Shown here: piece after piece, positions 33,106-46,131 of the stretch
How positions within the stretch are numbered: the first letter of the stretch is position 1
Layout of the letters: each line of letters starts with the position of its first letter
Origin: Paragonimus westermani
Taxonomy: Eukaryota; Platyhelminthes; Trematoda; Plagiorchiida; Troglotrematidae
Length of the DNA: 64,000 nt
Assembly: GCA_008508345.1 (NCBI GenBank)
Contig: QNGE01000758.1
Location: 121,315-185,314 of the forward strand
Direction: 5' to 3'
Position numbers and translations under genes: made by a program
Notes under the pieces: model-generated
What the model was told of the DNA's origin: nothing
What the model saw: only the letters and a program-made list of their open reading frames with translations
The model's database searches: none

Positions 33106-35607
33106 CTAGTTTGTTAATAGACCACTTTCAAGCTTTGCCATGAAAATATCGACCAATGAAGGGCCTCACCGTGACTTCATTGCTAATCCGTCTTTTTGGC
33201 GATATAATTATAACGGAAAACCTAAACTAAATGTTGTAAGTGCAGCGGTGCAACAGCTGCTTAGCTCATCTACCAGTGTTAAAATACCACTCTGAAGCGT
33301 AATAATTAGGAACAGGGTATGTAACGCTTCACCGGTCTACGTAAGCGCGATCGGTAGCGGTGGTTTGCACACGGTGCCTATCCAGGTTCACGTAACTCGA
33401 GAGACATTCCAATGCAATTTGGGCACCTGTGACCACAGAACATGTGCCTTCGATTAACACCTTCTGTCCTCTTACTGGAAGGTTCAGGGTCCAATTTACC
33501 TTGTTTGATTATCTGAGGTTCCCATCTTTGCTAACACTGCCCGCGTCGATCATCGCATGGGTGTCATGGTTGCACTTTGAGTTGTCTATGGAGTTGCGGT
33601 CAGTTAACCTATTACAGTCCACTGCCACGTTTTGGCGGCCACTGAATCGATTGTAATCGGATTGCGCAACTTTGGCCTATACTTCCACAAGAGATTTATT
33701 CAGTCATTGCAACTTCCGCTGTCAAAGATCAGTTACAGCTACTGCATGCACATAATCACTTGATCCTGACCGTGTGACGTAGCACACAGTCAACGTCCTG
33801 TTCAATTCCAGCCGATCACGTGGTTGCTGATGTCACATGCTAACTATCTTCTCACGGATTCTGTCACTACTCTCACTGTACGTTTTGACAGCATGTGTAA
33901 TCGTTTTATTTTGAGAAAGTATGTTCTTCAGTTTCTACTGATCACCATCTCAGACGGAAAACAAACGAGGGAAAATAGTTTGGTCTTGATCGAGCAGTTC
34001 ATATGCTGACGATGAGTGTACCACGCCGCATTGTTCAACACGGGCAGCCGACGGTTGAAAGCAAACTCACGGTAGCCAGACAAGGATGTGGAATTTTGTC
34101 TGAAATAATGCGGGCTTAATAATTTTGTCAGTGATTATGCTTAGATTATTTTTTTAAGACTCAAACCACGGATGATGAGATCGTAAAGTTCCAACCCATT
34201 TTCTAAAGTTGTCCAGATAATAGTCCACGCTTGATTTAAATTGGCACCACCTTGTAATGCTTGGACACTCATGCTATCCTTAATCGCCCGTTCTAGAATT
34301 CCCAGAAATTATACTTTCTCTTCTATTTCCCGAAGTGAATTCACAGCTCTGTTTCTCTTCACCTAGGTTTTGATCAGTTACCAAATGCATTCGTCAACGC
34401 ATTCAAACCACTGAAATTTTTGTGAATCAGGAATGTTAATGAAATCCATGGGCAAGTTTAAATGAGAAGTGTTTTCAGGATGACTAGTTTTCATTCCTCG
34501 AAGTTTATGGGATTAAAACCAACTTGAACGACACGTTTCTCTATTCTGTGTGATTACGTAGGAGTGCAATGAGCCTGAACGAGGTCGGTGGATTTCACTT
34601 ACGCGACTGATCCCTGTGGGCTCGGTATTACAAATGACGAAGTACCGATTACCGTAGCTGGTTTATACAAGTCGACCCATCGCATCTAAAGACCATAGTT
34701 CCCTACGTTCACTGGTGGATTACATGAGGATTAAGTGAGTCCTGAAGCCGACAAGTTTGTGCGTCAGTGTGTGGTTGGTGATACAATTTTTCAGTCTTCG
34801 TTAATAGATAATTCGCTTTAGCTTTTCGTAAGTTCTGTAACGCCTGGTGTGAACCATCCGACAACATCTCGTCACGTGTTTCTCCAATCACTCCGGGAAG
34901 TACCGATAAATTTGATTCTTCATGCAACTTCAGCATTCAGTTACCAATACTGCTACACTAAGAGTCTGACGATTGTGCCTTCATTTTTGGATATTCTCGG
35001 TCTGAGCGCAAATTAGGTTCGACGGAAAACAAAACAAACCATAGCGAGACGTAAGGTGAGTATTTTTTTATACTTCACACCTGTTGTTGCATGTAAATAA
35101 GTATGTTTTGTGGTAAAAGTCTATTTCATTCACCACTTATCCGAACGCTGACATAATAAGAGAGCTAACAGGAGGCTAATCCAAATGCCAGGTTAAAGAT
35201 GCCACGTCAGAATTGGACGAAGTCTCAGCGTTACGCCCTCCGTTATTCACTAAGTTCTTTGTTCTTTATCGTACCAATCAGCTTACGGTTTGTGACTGTA
35301 AGTGCCAACACGATCAACCAATGACAGACTGTGATTTCCTTAATACTGTTGCATATACATAAATTCGGCCCCTTGACTCGTAAATCAAAACTGCTTACTG
35401 CAACCAGTACGAGGTCTTCCCCTTATTACTTGCATGGAAGGTTTCAATTCGAGTACGATTTCTAGGGTTATTCGATGTCCTTAATTTCCAGTATTGCAGT
35501 TTTACTACTAGTTTGACCTCCAAGACGAGTAATGTGGAGGAAATTTCGTGTTACTTCTGCGTGGTTAAGGACTGTTGCATTGTTAACGTATTGAGGGCAG
35601 CAAATTT
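33106..35607. other. No gene recognised
   Basis: Short frames only, including a 75-codon minus frame (34936-34709) rich in Leu, Lys and Gln that matches nothing I know. No repeat structure was noticed. Confidence 0.45.
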
Positions 35608-35660
35608 CGGGAGCGTGGCAATCGAACTGCAACACAATCACCTGACGAGTGTCTAACTAT
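35608..35660 (-). repeat. Decayed tRNA-like (SINE-type) sequence
   Basis: The minus strand reads GTTAGACACTCGTCAGG, then GCAGTTCGATTGCCACGC about 10 bases later. The second string contains GTTCGATT, close to the RNA polymerase III B box. The first resembles the D-arm to anticodon side of tRNA-derived SINEs. There is no paired acceptor stem. Confidence 0.4.
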
Positions 35661-36814
35661 GGATCCAGTACATATTACTTAATTATGATAAGCACTGAAT
35701 GGAAATGCTCACTTTCTGTTATCTCCACATGAATTTAATTCCAACACACTATATCATACAAGGCTGATTTCTCACAGTTTCTACTCTCTACTCCTAACTA
35801 TTCTTTTCTGGTAGCCAAAAATGGTGTACACTACAATAATCACCTTGTAGGAAACGTTTGTCCCGTCTCCACTCTTTTTCTAGCCAGCGTTTTCTGGTTT
35901 AGAACGCTTCAGAGTCAAAACTGAAGGATTAGCACCTCACTGGTAACCGCCGATGGATTTTCAATCGTCTTGACATATCCTCCAGTTCACGGTAGTGGTT
36001 GTGTTTGAACGGCGTCAAGTTGAACCAGCTTTGATGCTTGAATAGAGCGACAGTTACGTACCACTGAAATAGAACTCTAACCAAACGGAACTCTAGCAAT
36101 GCGCAGCTGGTTCTTTGCATACGTACACTCCGTTGGATATTTCTCTCTCAATTCTGCTTGTCGCTGTTGTTTTCGTTTTTCACCCCAGAACGATTTTTCA
36201 TTTTATGCGGTATTGAGCACATATGGCATCCATTACTGAACCAGATTGCTCGATTTCATGATTATGCCTAGTCACTACGTCGTAATGTTTCACACGTGGT
36301 CAACTAAGCATGACCGTAGAAACCTACACGAGTAAGCTAGTTCACGTGAACATTAAATATAATTCGGAGCGTGATTGCATCGCTGAAACCGAGTGGTTTG
36401 GTCATGGAGAGATCGGGGACGGCCTCGGTTAATATATCTACACAACATTTAATTGATTACTACAACGCAGCCCGATGGAAATTGTTAGGTTTCATTTGCA
36501 AATTAGATGGCCTGTGTGGTCTGGTTCTGCGGTCGTTTACAGATTTTTAACCGTTAGTGAATGTAATTTATGTTATTGATGATAAACCATCTAAATAAAT
36601 GGTCAACCATCTGATCTGAAATTCATTCGCATTTATTTTGACGACTGACGTGACTAAGTTTTGTGCTTTGCAACGTCTACTTGAAAAGTACTTCAAGAGT
36701 GACTTTCGTGCACTCTGGTTGATCACAATCACACTGTAATCGGGAGCTTAGTTTCGTCTGGAAGGCAGTCTGAAGGCAGTTTCTGGAAAAGATATCCGTG
36801 CGTACTACTGAAGC
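35661..36814. other. No gene recognised
   Basis: No supported exon, transposon domain or repeat. The longest frame here (36120-35929, minus, 63 codons) shows no known motif. Confidence 0.45.
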
Positions 36815-37125
36815 CCGGCTGATTTTTTATAGTCTGAGGTATCTCAAATGTTGGTATGACATCCATCTTCCGCTAAGGGACAGTGTGACTAATGCGATTA
36901 TGTGCGCCCTGTTATCACACGGTTGGTAACTCTGACTTCCATGGGTTAATGATATTTGTGTGCTAGCCAGTATGAACAACCATTCTGTTTGGAGTGTTCT
37001 CACCAATGATGACGTTTGGTTGTATGAGTTTGGAAACAGGTATTCTCGTCCTACACGAACTAGTTTCATTTAGTTGGCTAAGGTGGCTCGGGCATGTGCC
37101 AAGCACGTCGGTTCCGCGTCTATCA
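36815..37125 (+). mobile_element. LINE thumb and C-terminal fragment
   Basis: The + strand reads LRYLKCWYDIHLPLRDSVTN, followed by AIMCALLSHG; this aligns with the LRHLW-RRD-RL-KGRVYNA-VR-LLYG block that follows RT in RTE-like elements. About 60 codons later, LRWLGHVPSTSVPRL is the C-terminal GHV block. Stops interrupt both. No RT palm was found upstream, so this is a short 3-prime fragment. Confidence 0.65.
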
Positions 37126-38003
37126 CTTCGCACCTAGTTCTGTAGGTAGGTAGGGAAAGTGACACGGCCACAGGCTCATGGACAAAATAGTGAATTCATA
37201 TGAATGCAAAGGTTGCAATCAACCTTAAATGGTGTTCACTTTGTACTCAAAAATCCCCCACTACTTATCAGCGATTGGGAAAAATCAAAAATAATATGAA
37301 ACTGGCTAGCTTCTTTTTTCTTTTCATCACCGCGCATTTTGCCATGTTTGCCACCTTTTTTAAGTCTGTTTGTTCCATGGTTTTGAATCAACACTCAGAC
37401 TGTCCTTAATATACGTGTTTATCAAACCATTTACAACCATACTCTGTTACACCATTCTGACCCAGGACTCTAATGGTTTCCTGAAGCAGTCACAATCAAT
37501 CGATTCAAGTCAGGTCTTTGTGTTCTGAAGTAACTGTTCGTAAACTTGACCCTTCCCTGGACTTAGTGACCTATCCTAACCAACTGATTAATTACCCCTC
37601 CCCTAATCATTTGCGGTAAAACAAAACCCACCCATGTTATTGTAAATATGGCACTGACGAGTGCATACGAAATGCTTGCATCTACCAGTTTTTCGTACTC
37701 TGTCTGCTCTGTTCAAACTGTTCAACGGAACCAACTGTTTCAGATCACCTCTTTGACAAGTTGTGTATGATCAAAGAATTGGATTCTAAGTATTTGGGTG
37801 ACATTCATTTTCGGTTCTAACCTGAGTGGACAGTGGTGAACAAAACTACAGTTTCATTTGCGTGCTCAGCAAAATCATTTATCTTAATCTGTTGAACAAA
37901 TCCGGATCATAGATTCTGGGACTGTTGTCAATAGAGAATAGCAGACAGTCTAAACCCCAGTTGCGTACGATTGCGAGAGAAGATTCGTAGCTGATAAGTG
38001 GAC
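37126..38003. other. No gene recognised
   Basis: Short frames only; no motif, repeat or RNA gene seen. Confidence 0.45.
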
Positions 38004-38061
38004 GGTGTCTAACGTGAGACGGTTGAGCAAACAAGGAGGTCGGAGTTCGACCCACTTCCGG
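38004..38061 (+). repeat. Decayed tRNA-like (SINE-type) sequence
   Basis: GTGTCTAACGTGAGACGG is followed by GGTCGGAGTTCGACCCAC. The latter contains GTTCGACCC, which fits the B box, and its GGTCG prefix is typical of tRNA-derived SINE heads. Stems are not preserved. Confidence 0.42.
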
Positions 38062-39252
38062 AAAATAACAAGCAGTTCTAATCAGTTTGATAAAAACGAA
38101 TCAAATATTTGACGAAAGTTTATCATACTTTACCATGCTGGTAGTTCACTTATATTACAACTGAGTACGCAAGCAAATAATTAGGTTTAAGATCCCCAAC
38201 TTTTGCCAACATTTTTGTCACCCGGATATGAGGGCTTAGTTCGAGTAATTCCACGGGGAAATAATATTCAGAATAATATTTGGAAACGATGACATGATGT
38301 AAAATGAGTACCTTATCAAATACCGCTTTTCCTACTGCTGTGATCCTGCGACTCTTTCATCATAAAATATATTTCGTTTCAATATGAGCACGTGAGTCAT
38401 CAGAATGACTCTTGCAAACAACTACTTTAATACAGTGTCCTACAAAGTGGGCACTGTAGCCGTGTCAAGTGCGACATGAAGGCAGAACGTTCGACAATCA
38501 GAAAATAAATAGCGAGCGAAGGTGAGCATCCAAAATTTTCTGTAAATTATAATCAGTCCGATGTCACTAAGGTGATGTGATAGTACCGTGCTCGACCACC
38601 GGACACTCCTTTGGAAATACACGTGGTCTTATGCAAGATTACGTTAAATAACCTGTTCCTTTATCTCTGTTCTAACTTTAGCGTTTACTCGATGTACATC
38701 CGGAATTGTCCAACTGCCGATCGATCTCGCCGAGACAATGAAACAAATCAGGCGTTGTGCGCTGGAATGAATTTCTAATGAACCTTGTTCTCCAACCAGA
38801 CAGCGAACTGTATTCGTAGCCAGTATCATTGTGATAGTACTCATTATAATTATATCCGTTGTGTTAGTTAATTCAATGTTGACCAAATTCCAGGGTTTGT
38901 CGATGCCACTATTTCAGTCACCTCAGTTCCGTCCAATCCTGAGAGATCGATCTGAGTGCACTTCAACATCCAGTGCATACACTGTAGCACAATGAGTACA
39001 ATGTTTTGAAAGAGAGACGGTAACGTTCTGAACGAGAGCATAAGATGTGTGTCAAAAGAATATATTCACCTATAGTGACCTGTTAAAACACAGTTTAACA
39101 ACGTGCTCGTAACCGATTAACAGTCATGTGGCTGCGAACTTATTTCGCAAGCTCTAGCCGGTTCACCCATTTGTGTTCCTTTTATCGCAATTACAACAGT
39201 GATAGCATGTGGTTAAAAGTCCATATTTCGTATCTCTCACATCAAGTGAGAT
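38062..39252. other. No gene recognised
   Basis: AT-rich, short frames only. Nothing supportable. Confidence 0.45.
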
Positions 39253-39322
39253 CAGTGGCGCAGTGGTCAACACGGTTGCCTCATGAAACAACTCCCAGTC
39301 GTGGAAGTGTTGTGCACCACTG
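39253..39322 (+). repeat. Decayed tRNA-like (SINE-type) sequence
   Basis: AGTGGCGCAGTGGTCAACAC resembles the A-box arm of a tRNA (TGGCGCAGTGG). After TTGCCTCATGAA it runs to GTCGTGGAAGTGTTG, where a B box would be expected but is lost. Best read as a worn SINE head. Confidence 0.42.
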
Positions 39323-42300
39323 ACAAACTAATAGACAAATAACTCGAACCTGTAGAAACACTTCAGCTCAATAGCCAAACGTTCAATATAATCACTGGTA
39401 ACGAGAGCAGAGTGGTAGCTGCTACATTTTAAGAAATTCTACAGGACATATCGGTTGAACCTTCTGATGTGATCTGTGGTGAGGAAATTATTTCATCGCA
39501 TTCATTTATCGACGTTTGATGTACACTGCATGGATGTGTTCAGCTCACAACAGGAGAATCCTGGGTCTTCGTGAGCTAACACGAAGAATTTTGTCCCTAG
39601 TCGAAATTGTGTGCTCATGATTGGACAAAATAAAGGCAGAATGATTTGCGGTAACCACCCCACATGGACCATACACAATGAATAAGTATACACATGTGGA
39701 GCTAACGCGTGATGACTTGATCGGACAGGAGCGCTGCCCTTGTTTAAAGCTCACTGTTATTTTATGGACATTGGGACCTTACTGAGTTCCAACTCACTCA
39801 AAGCGAAGGAAGCTATTTGTTGTTGTTCCGTTCACAATATTCACCGATTACATGGCTTGTGCAGAGTGCTCCTTACTCATCGACAAGAATAGTTCACAAT
39901 TTTCTCCTGATAAACTTAACAGAAGGGTGCATCTGTGAGGATTTCTAGATGAGCAATTCAGTGATGGAAGGGCGTCTTCAAAATGCAGAGGAATTGTCAT
40001 TTTGTCCATATACATGCTGCCATCTGGTCACTAGGATGAATGAGCCCATATTCTGTCAATATATAGTCCGAGAATTGGTCGCGCGGCTTATTAAGAATAT
40101 GCAAAGAGTCGTCGTTGCATTATTCTTTAGCATTGGCTGGCGAACAAGCTGTTAACAGGCGTGAAAGAGAACTACAAGATAACAGTGATTACCTTTTTCA
40201 GAAATTGTCCGACCGTATGTGGTGCTTATGATGTGACTGACGGCTAGTCAGAGTTATAATAAGCATGGTGGGGTCGTCTGAAGCTCGGGTAATTGAAGTG
40301 CAAAATGCATTCACCACACATCACCAAGATGCCCGATGTTGAGACCCAAGCTTACCTAATTAAAACTATGGAGGGTATCATTGAAGAGCCATCTATATTT
40401 TGTCACATCGATGTCGGTTAGCCAATCCAAGCAGGCCGTAACAATGCGTTTTGTTGGACAACACACAACACTGAACATTGAAATCGTGCTGTCCACATTT
40501 TTCTTCAAGAATGAGCATAAACAGAATTGAAATGAAACTCCAGGTCTGTGCCTCGCAAATTTGTCAACAGCATGAGAGAATTTGTTGCAACCAGAGCTGT
40601 GAGTGGGCGATAATGTTTTCGTAAACTTTTTTTCGATAAAAACACTTGCTCAATTGTTTGTACATTTCAGACAATCTATTCTGCCCCACACATCTTATGG
40701 ATTGATGGTGATACTTTCTCCAAATCACTGAAAGAATGTAAATATTACCGAAATAACAACCTTGAAGACACCCTACTTTTCTGAAACATAGGACATGTCT
40801 GCCTCTATCATGTAACCGAATGAGTGGCTGAGATTGTTACAGGTTTTATAGACACCTATCCATAAACCCCAAATTTAATGGCTTGAATTTCTTTTGTGAA
40901 TGGGAATCTGACTGTGGCTTCAAGTGACGTCGAAATAAAAAACATACTGGGGGGATGGAAACGGCTAATCGATATCGAGCTACGTATATAACTATAGAAG
41001 GTTATGGCTTTATTCCAGTCGGGGACCAACAACGGAGACCGGGAAAAGAGAAGCAAAATACAAGAACAAACACTCAGTCAGTGAAATCTAAGCCGTTCTA
41101 CTTCAAAATATGTCGAGCCTTCTGGTGAGTAAAACCACAATCAAACTTGTGAAAACGTAGCTGAAGAATAGAATAGTGAATAAGGTCACTAGTGAAATCG
41201 AAACACTCCCTGTTCGCGAAGATTTGCGTGACTAAAAGAAGCGGTACTTATGTCAGATGGAGCTCCCAGAAAGTAAGCATACAAAGAAGCATGTAAACAG
41301 AAAGGACATAATCTAATCCCGGCTTCTTAGAGTAGCTACGCGATCATTGGTCACTGAAAACTCTACTCTCATGTCTGTCCATGTTTGAACCAATCAGAAG
41401 ACTATCAATCTGCTAGCGGTGCAGTACGTATGTATCCTTTTAGTCAAAATGCTGATATTTCACAGTTTCTTATCACTGATCTTCACTGCGTTGATCCCCT
41501 TGTGGAGGAGAGTTCCATTTTCCAGCATCGGGTTCAGAAGGTCGACTTCGGCCAGGCTGTCTGGCTTCAAATAACCTACATGATAACGATGTCAACAACG
41601 GAATCTAGGCTTGTTAGCAAGCGACCTGACATAACTTTATCATTCCCAATATGGCTGAGTTTGTCACAGCCAGCCCAATAAAGTGTTTCCTTTTTGACAA
41701 TAAATAGCGGTAAATTAGAGAAAGCATTTCGATCAACATCAATGACAGTGCACATTGACCTGATTGCATAATATCGGTCTGAATAATCGTTATGTCGTTA
41801 ATACTTTTGATACGAAGTTGATGCTTTTCTTTGTTACTGAGTCGTGAGCTGCATCTCATATGTCACGGTGAATGTATACAGATGAATATATGCAGATGAA
41901 TCTTACAATGTTTAAGAATGTATTCATATGACAAAATACTGATGTCCTTCTTACCGTCCATCTGTTCGTAAGCCATAAAACCTAAACCGTTGTTAAGACT
42001 CTTGTTATTTTTCAAAGCTTACTTCCAAGAGGCACACTGTATATCGATACAATCTTGTATTCTGAGTGCACCCAAGGTATGCTGCAGCCTCAAGTCAACA
42101 CCGCTACCAGCTGTGGTGTTCGTACCCAAAACAGCACCAACCACACGTACATTGCTTGTAAGGGGGCAATAAGAACGGTGACATTAATGTCAATAGAGCC
42201 AATGAGTGCCAACAAAAATAGGGCTAACTGACGTGCCATTAACAAATCCTAACTGAGGTTATGAGAACGTGATATATGTAACTACCGAGTTTACATAATA

Positions 42301-43739
42301 CAATTCAATCGCGAATGAAGCTTGAAATGTAAAATTACCTAGCTACATATAAATATGTTCTCAGCTGAAACCACAACAGATTGAGAATTAAAATCAGTGG
42401 TACTGATTCGTAGGGTATCTTAAGTAGTGGTCTGAAAGTCTACGGTCTAACGGGTCTCAGGTGATGTGTGTACACTTGAAACGCTTTCGCGGAATAGGAT
42501 ATATGACCGGCATTGAGCAGAGGTTTAATAATCTTCGGCTCTCCACATGGTTGCATTTCACTGAAACTTAACTTTTTATATGGCTAGGTTTTATCCAGCT
42601 GAATAAATAAACGTGACCCACCTTAATTCCAGTTGATAAAGGTTACTACAGGACGAACAGGGGAATGTAAATCAAGAAAAACCATTTGTTCATAAGAAAG
42701 CAACTTTGCAAACAATCTCGTCTTCGATGAACCATCATCAGGCTTATTGCAGCAAAAAATATATATGTCCAAGTAACCAGGTGAAAGATGATATCTGATA
42801 TACACGATACATACATGGGTGAACCGGTTACACTAAACTGTGAGCATGAGCGACTGACAAGATATAGTGAAAATGTCAGCCTTGATGCCGTCACAAATTT
42901 CTTTCCTGCACACAAAGTAGGATTCAACAGACGGACGACGACTTTTTACCGATGACTGTGATACGGCTTCTATCTCTCTGGATGTTCACAATCTTGGAAG
43001 TTAGGGAGTAGATATTTCTAGAGATAGATGGAGTTGTTGATCTTAACCGAATGCCGAAGGAAGATGTGCAGGTGTGTGTAAGTCCTCCGCTCAGTCACTT
43101 TGACTTGTGTCGCGTGGTGAGCCACCAGATCGAGAGAACGAGAACAACGGTTGTCTGAGCCTCACTAAGCAATCTCAACTTACGGGAAGTAAAACACTTT
43201 TTAAGGAGGAACAACAGTATTTACGATTGCTATTCAACGACAAGAGTCCTTGCGTTTTGACTAACCCGTTCGTTGTTACGTTCCACGACCTTACTCCAAG
43301 CAACTCGGTTGTTTGTATTTAACACGCTTTTAAACAACTTGTTTCAATCTCCATCTCTTACAAACAAATCCGCTGTAACAGATGATCTTTTTTGATTGGT
43401 TGACCCCGACCAACCATAATTCCGCCCACAGCAACTTGTCCTCAAGTTCTGATTGGCTGAAATTTTTCTAATCAGGAAACCGATCCAATCCAGCTTCGTT
43501 ACAGCCGGTGTCCTCGAATTCGGTTCGAGAGGCGATATGGGTTTAAGATAACCCACGGTGTAACCTGGTGTTTGTTAGGTTACTGGTAAGATCCACGTTA
43601 AGGATGGGAACCGAAAGATGATAACTACATTACCTGCCTGAAAAAATATGCTCTTGCTAGCTGAGTTACCAGATTTAAGCAATCGTGAAACTCCCGTCAA
43701 ACACAACAACAAACAGAAGTCCGTTTCAATGAAAGTAGA
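39323..43739. other. No gene recognised
   Basis: Short frames on both strands (for example 41385-41681) with no domain I can name. No LTRs, long repeats or tRNA boxes noticed. Confidence 0.45.
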
Positions 43740-43890
43740 GTTTCATTTCGTGCTGAGCCATTGGTTCTCACCAGTGAATTTGCGAAAAACCAACAGTAGT
43801 GCTTAGGATGTACTCCACGATAACATTTTGGTCTGATTTTGTTGGTTACTTCTGCGAAATCAACAGGCCACTTATCAACCAGCATGCCTC
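43740..43890 (-). repeat. Unassigned coding-like repeat 2, copy 1
   Basis: The minus strand reads VDFAEVTNKIRPKC, then HYCWFFANSLVRTNGSA. A second copy (51110-50950, minus) reads VNFAEVTDEMRT, then RYCxPFSNFV and CGSSG. The DNA GGTTACTTCTGCGAAAT is shared exactly at 43849 and 51077. Conserved residues beyond that string suggest a common protein-coding ancestor, probably an unrecognised transposon. Confidence 0.45.
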
Positions 43891-44776
43891 AGCTGCGTCG
43901 ATTTACTTTCACCTTAGTCACTATACATTATACGTGTTTATTTTGCAAAAGTATATGATGAGATACGATTGATCTGTCGTGGCTTGAGACATCCAACGCA
44001 TCAGTTTTGCTCTTTTTAATTGATAATTCACCCAGGTTTCTGATAAGACACACTCAAAGCTTGATTATGGGACTTCAGTGCATCGAATACTGATACTAAT
44101 GTGATGAACAAGATTATGGTTTCGTGAGTTGTTACATGCAGCAGAATGGATGTGTAGTGTTCTCGAGCAAACTGCACCAACGAACAGCTTAATAGTTAGA
44201 ACATTCAACGTATCTTTTTTATAGTAGAGCAGATTAAAATCTTTTGGCGACTGTGGATAGTGTTGTTTCACACGAGTGATGTTCAACAGTTTAGCTGTTA
44301 TTTTAGCGAAGCAAACAAACCCACAAGATATATCAGTACAGTAGCTCATATTTGGGTTTTCCAAAACGCCAGTTCTCCATTTGCACATACTTTGTCCACT
44401 AACATGGTGTTGTGAACCGAGAAGGCGGATGGCACAGAGGTTTATTTTAGGAAACCAACGACTTATGCGTCTCAACGGGACTACGAACAGAAACACTCAT
44501 TTGCACGTCACACTCCTCTGAGGATGCTCCAGTCGCTTCAGACACCATGTCTCAGTTCCGTCATGTGGCGAAAGCCATTCTATGTCCTTCTGCCTTATAA
44601 CGATCCTTCTCATATATCTCTCGTATTTTTCCCGCGATCATTTCAATCCAAGCTACTACTGAATAGTGGTGTGAGTAGTATGGTGCGACCGTCTATCCTC
44701 ACTACAATTGTACGGCAGAAATAACCACGATTCAGTTTGACAACTGCTTTTTATAATTGCCTCAAAATCGCACAAT
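43891..44776. other. No gene recognised, left flank of Gypsy-1
   Basis: A 143-codon minus frame (44496-44065) shows no recognisable domain and low sequence complexity typical of chance frames. The last five bases before the LTR belong to the target-site duplication. Confidence 0.45.
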
Positions 44777-44781
44777 TAATA

Positions 44782-44935
44782 TATGGAGGAGTGCAACCAA
44801 TCGTGTACGCCATATCTGCATTGGCCAATCAAATTGTTTGACATTGACCTATATCTATAGAATCGATAACAGACTAGATGAGATGTGCATGGTGTAGTGA
44901 ATACACATCTTGCTCTGAACATGACTTGTTCTACA
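44782..44935 (+). repeat. 5-prime LTR of Gypsy-1
   Basis: 154 bases, ending CTACA just before the primer-binding site. It aligns along its whole length with 48468-48624, for example AATCGTGTACGCCATATCTG in both. Its first base pair has decayed from TG to TA. Confidence 0.92.
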
Positions 44936-45211
44936 TGGTGACAGAGATGAAGAACCCGGACTGGATGGGTGTGAGCCCAATGGCGGGATTGAACCTCCGA
45001 CCACCGCACCAGCTGAACATGAATGAGAATGAAGGACTTTCAGAAAGATGGAAAATGTGGAAGTTTCAATTTCAAGATTTCCGCATGCTAGCTCGACTGT
45101 CGTCAGCCGAGAAGGAGTTTGAAATGGCGATGTTTCGACATGCCATCGGAGAGCAGGCCGTCCGCTGCGTCAACACATTTCCGTATGAGGCAGACGAAGA
45201 CCCAGAAGACT
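44935..45211 (+). pseudogene. Gypsy-1 gag, N-terminal part, cut by gap
   Basis: The frame opens at the ATG overlapping the LTR end and reads a capsid-like segment: RWKMWKFQFQDFRMLARLSS, then a helix ending EQAVRCVNTFP. The W-x3-F-x2-F spacing and the later run are typical of Gypsy Gag capsid regions. It runs into the N gap at 45212, so the capsid end and any zinc knuckle cannot be seen. Confidence 0.75.
44936..44952 (+). promoter_or_regulatory. Primer-binding site of Gypsy-1
   Basis: TGGTGACAGAGATG starts directly after the LTR end. TGG at this place is the complement of the CCA tail of the tRNA that primes minus-strand synthesis. Which tRNA is used was not determined. Confidence 0.7.
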
Positions 45212-45953
45212 NNNNNNNNNNNNNNNNNNNNNNNNNNNNNNNNNNNNNNNNNNNNNNNNNNNNNNNNNNNNNNNNNNNNNNNNNNNNNNNNNNNNNNNNN
45301 NNNNNNNNNNNNNNNNNNNNNNNNNNNNNNNNNNNNNNNNNNNNNNNNNNNNNNNNNNNNNNNNNNNNNNNNNNNNNNNNNNNNNNNNNNNNNNNNNNNN
45401 NNNNNNNNNNNNNNNNNNNNNNNNNNNNNNNNNNNNNNNNNNNNNNNNNNNNNNNNNNNNNNNNNNNNNNNNNNNNNNNNNNNNNNNNNNNNNNNNNNNN
45501 NNNNNNNNNNNNNNNNNNNNNNNNNNNNNNNNNNNNNNNNNNNNNNNNNNNNNNNNNNNNNNNNNNNNNNNNNNNNNNNNNNNNNNNNNNNNNNNNNNNN
45601 NNNNNNNNNNNNNNNNNNNNNNNNNNNNNNNNNNNNNNNNNNNNNNNNNNNNNNNNNNNNNNNNNNNNNNNNNNNNNNNNNNNNNNNNNNNNNNNNNNNN
45701 NNNNNNNNNNNNNNNNNNNNNNNNNNNNNNNNNNNNNNNNNNNNNNNNNNNNNNNNNNNNNNNNNNNNNNNNNNNNNNNNNNNNNNNNNNNNNNNNNNNN
45801 NNNNNNNNNNNNNNNNNNNNNNNNNNNNNNNNNNNNNNNNNNNNNNNNNNNNNNNNNNNNNNNNNNNNNNNNNNNNNNNNNNNNNNNNNNNNNNNNNNNN
45901 NNNNNNNNNNNNNNNNNNNNNNNNNNNNNNNNNNNNNNNNNNNNNNNNNNNNN
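45212..45953. other. Assembly gap, 742 N
   Basis: Unknown sequence inside Gypsy-1, where the end of gag and the protease active site should be. The frames that appear to cross it are artefacts of translating N. Confidence 1.
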
Positions 45954-46093
45954 TCACATTTGATCGCAGCGTTCGCATTCAGATAGACTTTCCAGCCAGC
46001 CTCTTTCGAAAAGAAGCACTAGACTCGAGTTTCGCTCTCATTAGAGCTCGTCAGTAGTGCATATCTGAATGCGAACGCTGTGATCAAATATGA
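45954..46093. repeat. Inverted repeat at the gap edge, MITE-like
   Basis: Left arm 45954-45985 and right arm 46062-46093 pair at 30 of 32 bases (GATCGCAGCGTTCGCATTCA against its complement), around a loop of about 76 bases. The left arm begins at the first base after the gap. It interrupts the Gypsy coding order between gag and the protease end, so it is probably a nested small inverted-repeat element. More of it may lie in the gap. Confidence 0.85.
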
Positions 46094-46131
46094 GTGATGG
46101 TCAACTTGAGAATACGAACCTCTTGCTTTGA

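Noticed and set aside
44065..44496. 143-codon minus frame left of Gypsy-1
   Set aside because: No domain, no conserved motif, no sign of selection; best read as a chance frame.
44878..46057. Three long frames (361, 291 and 312 codons) spanning 45212-45953
   Set aside because: They exist only because N is translated as open; real sequence at the ends supports only a gag start and an inverted repeat.
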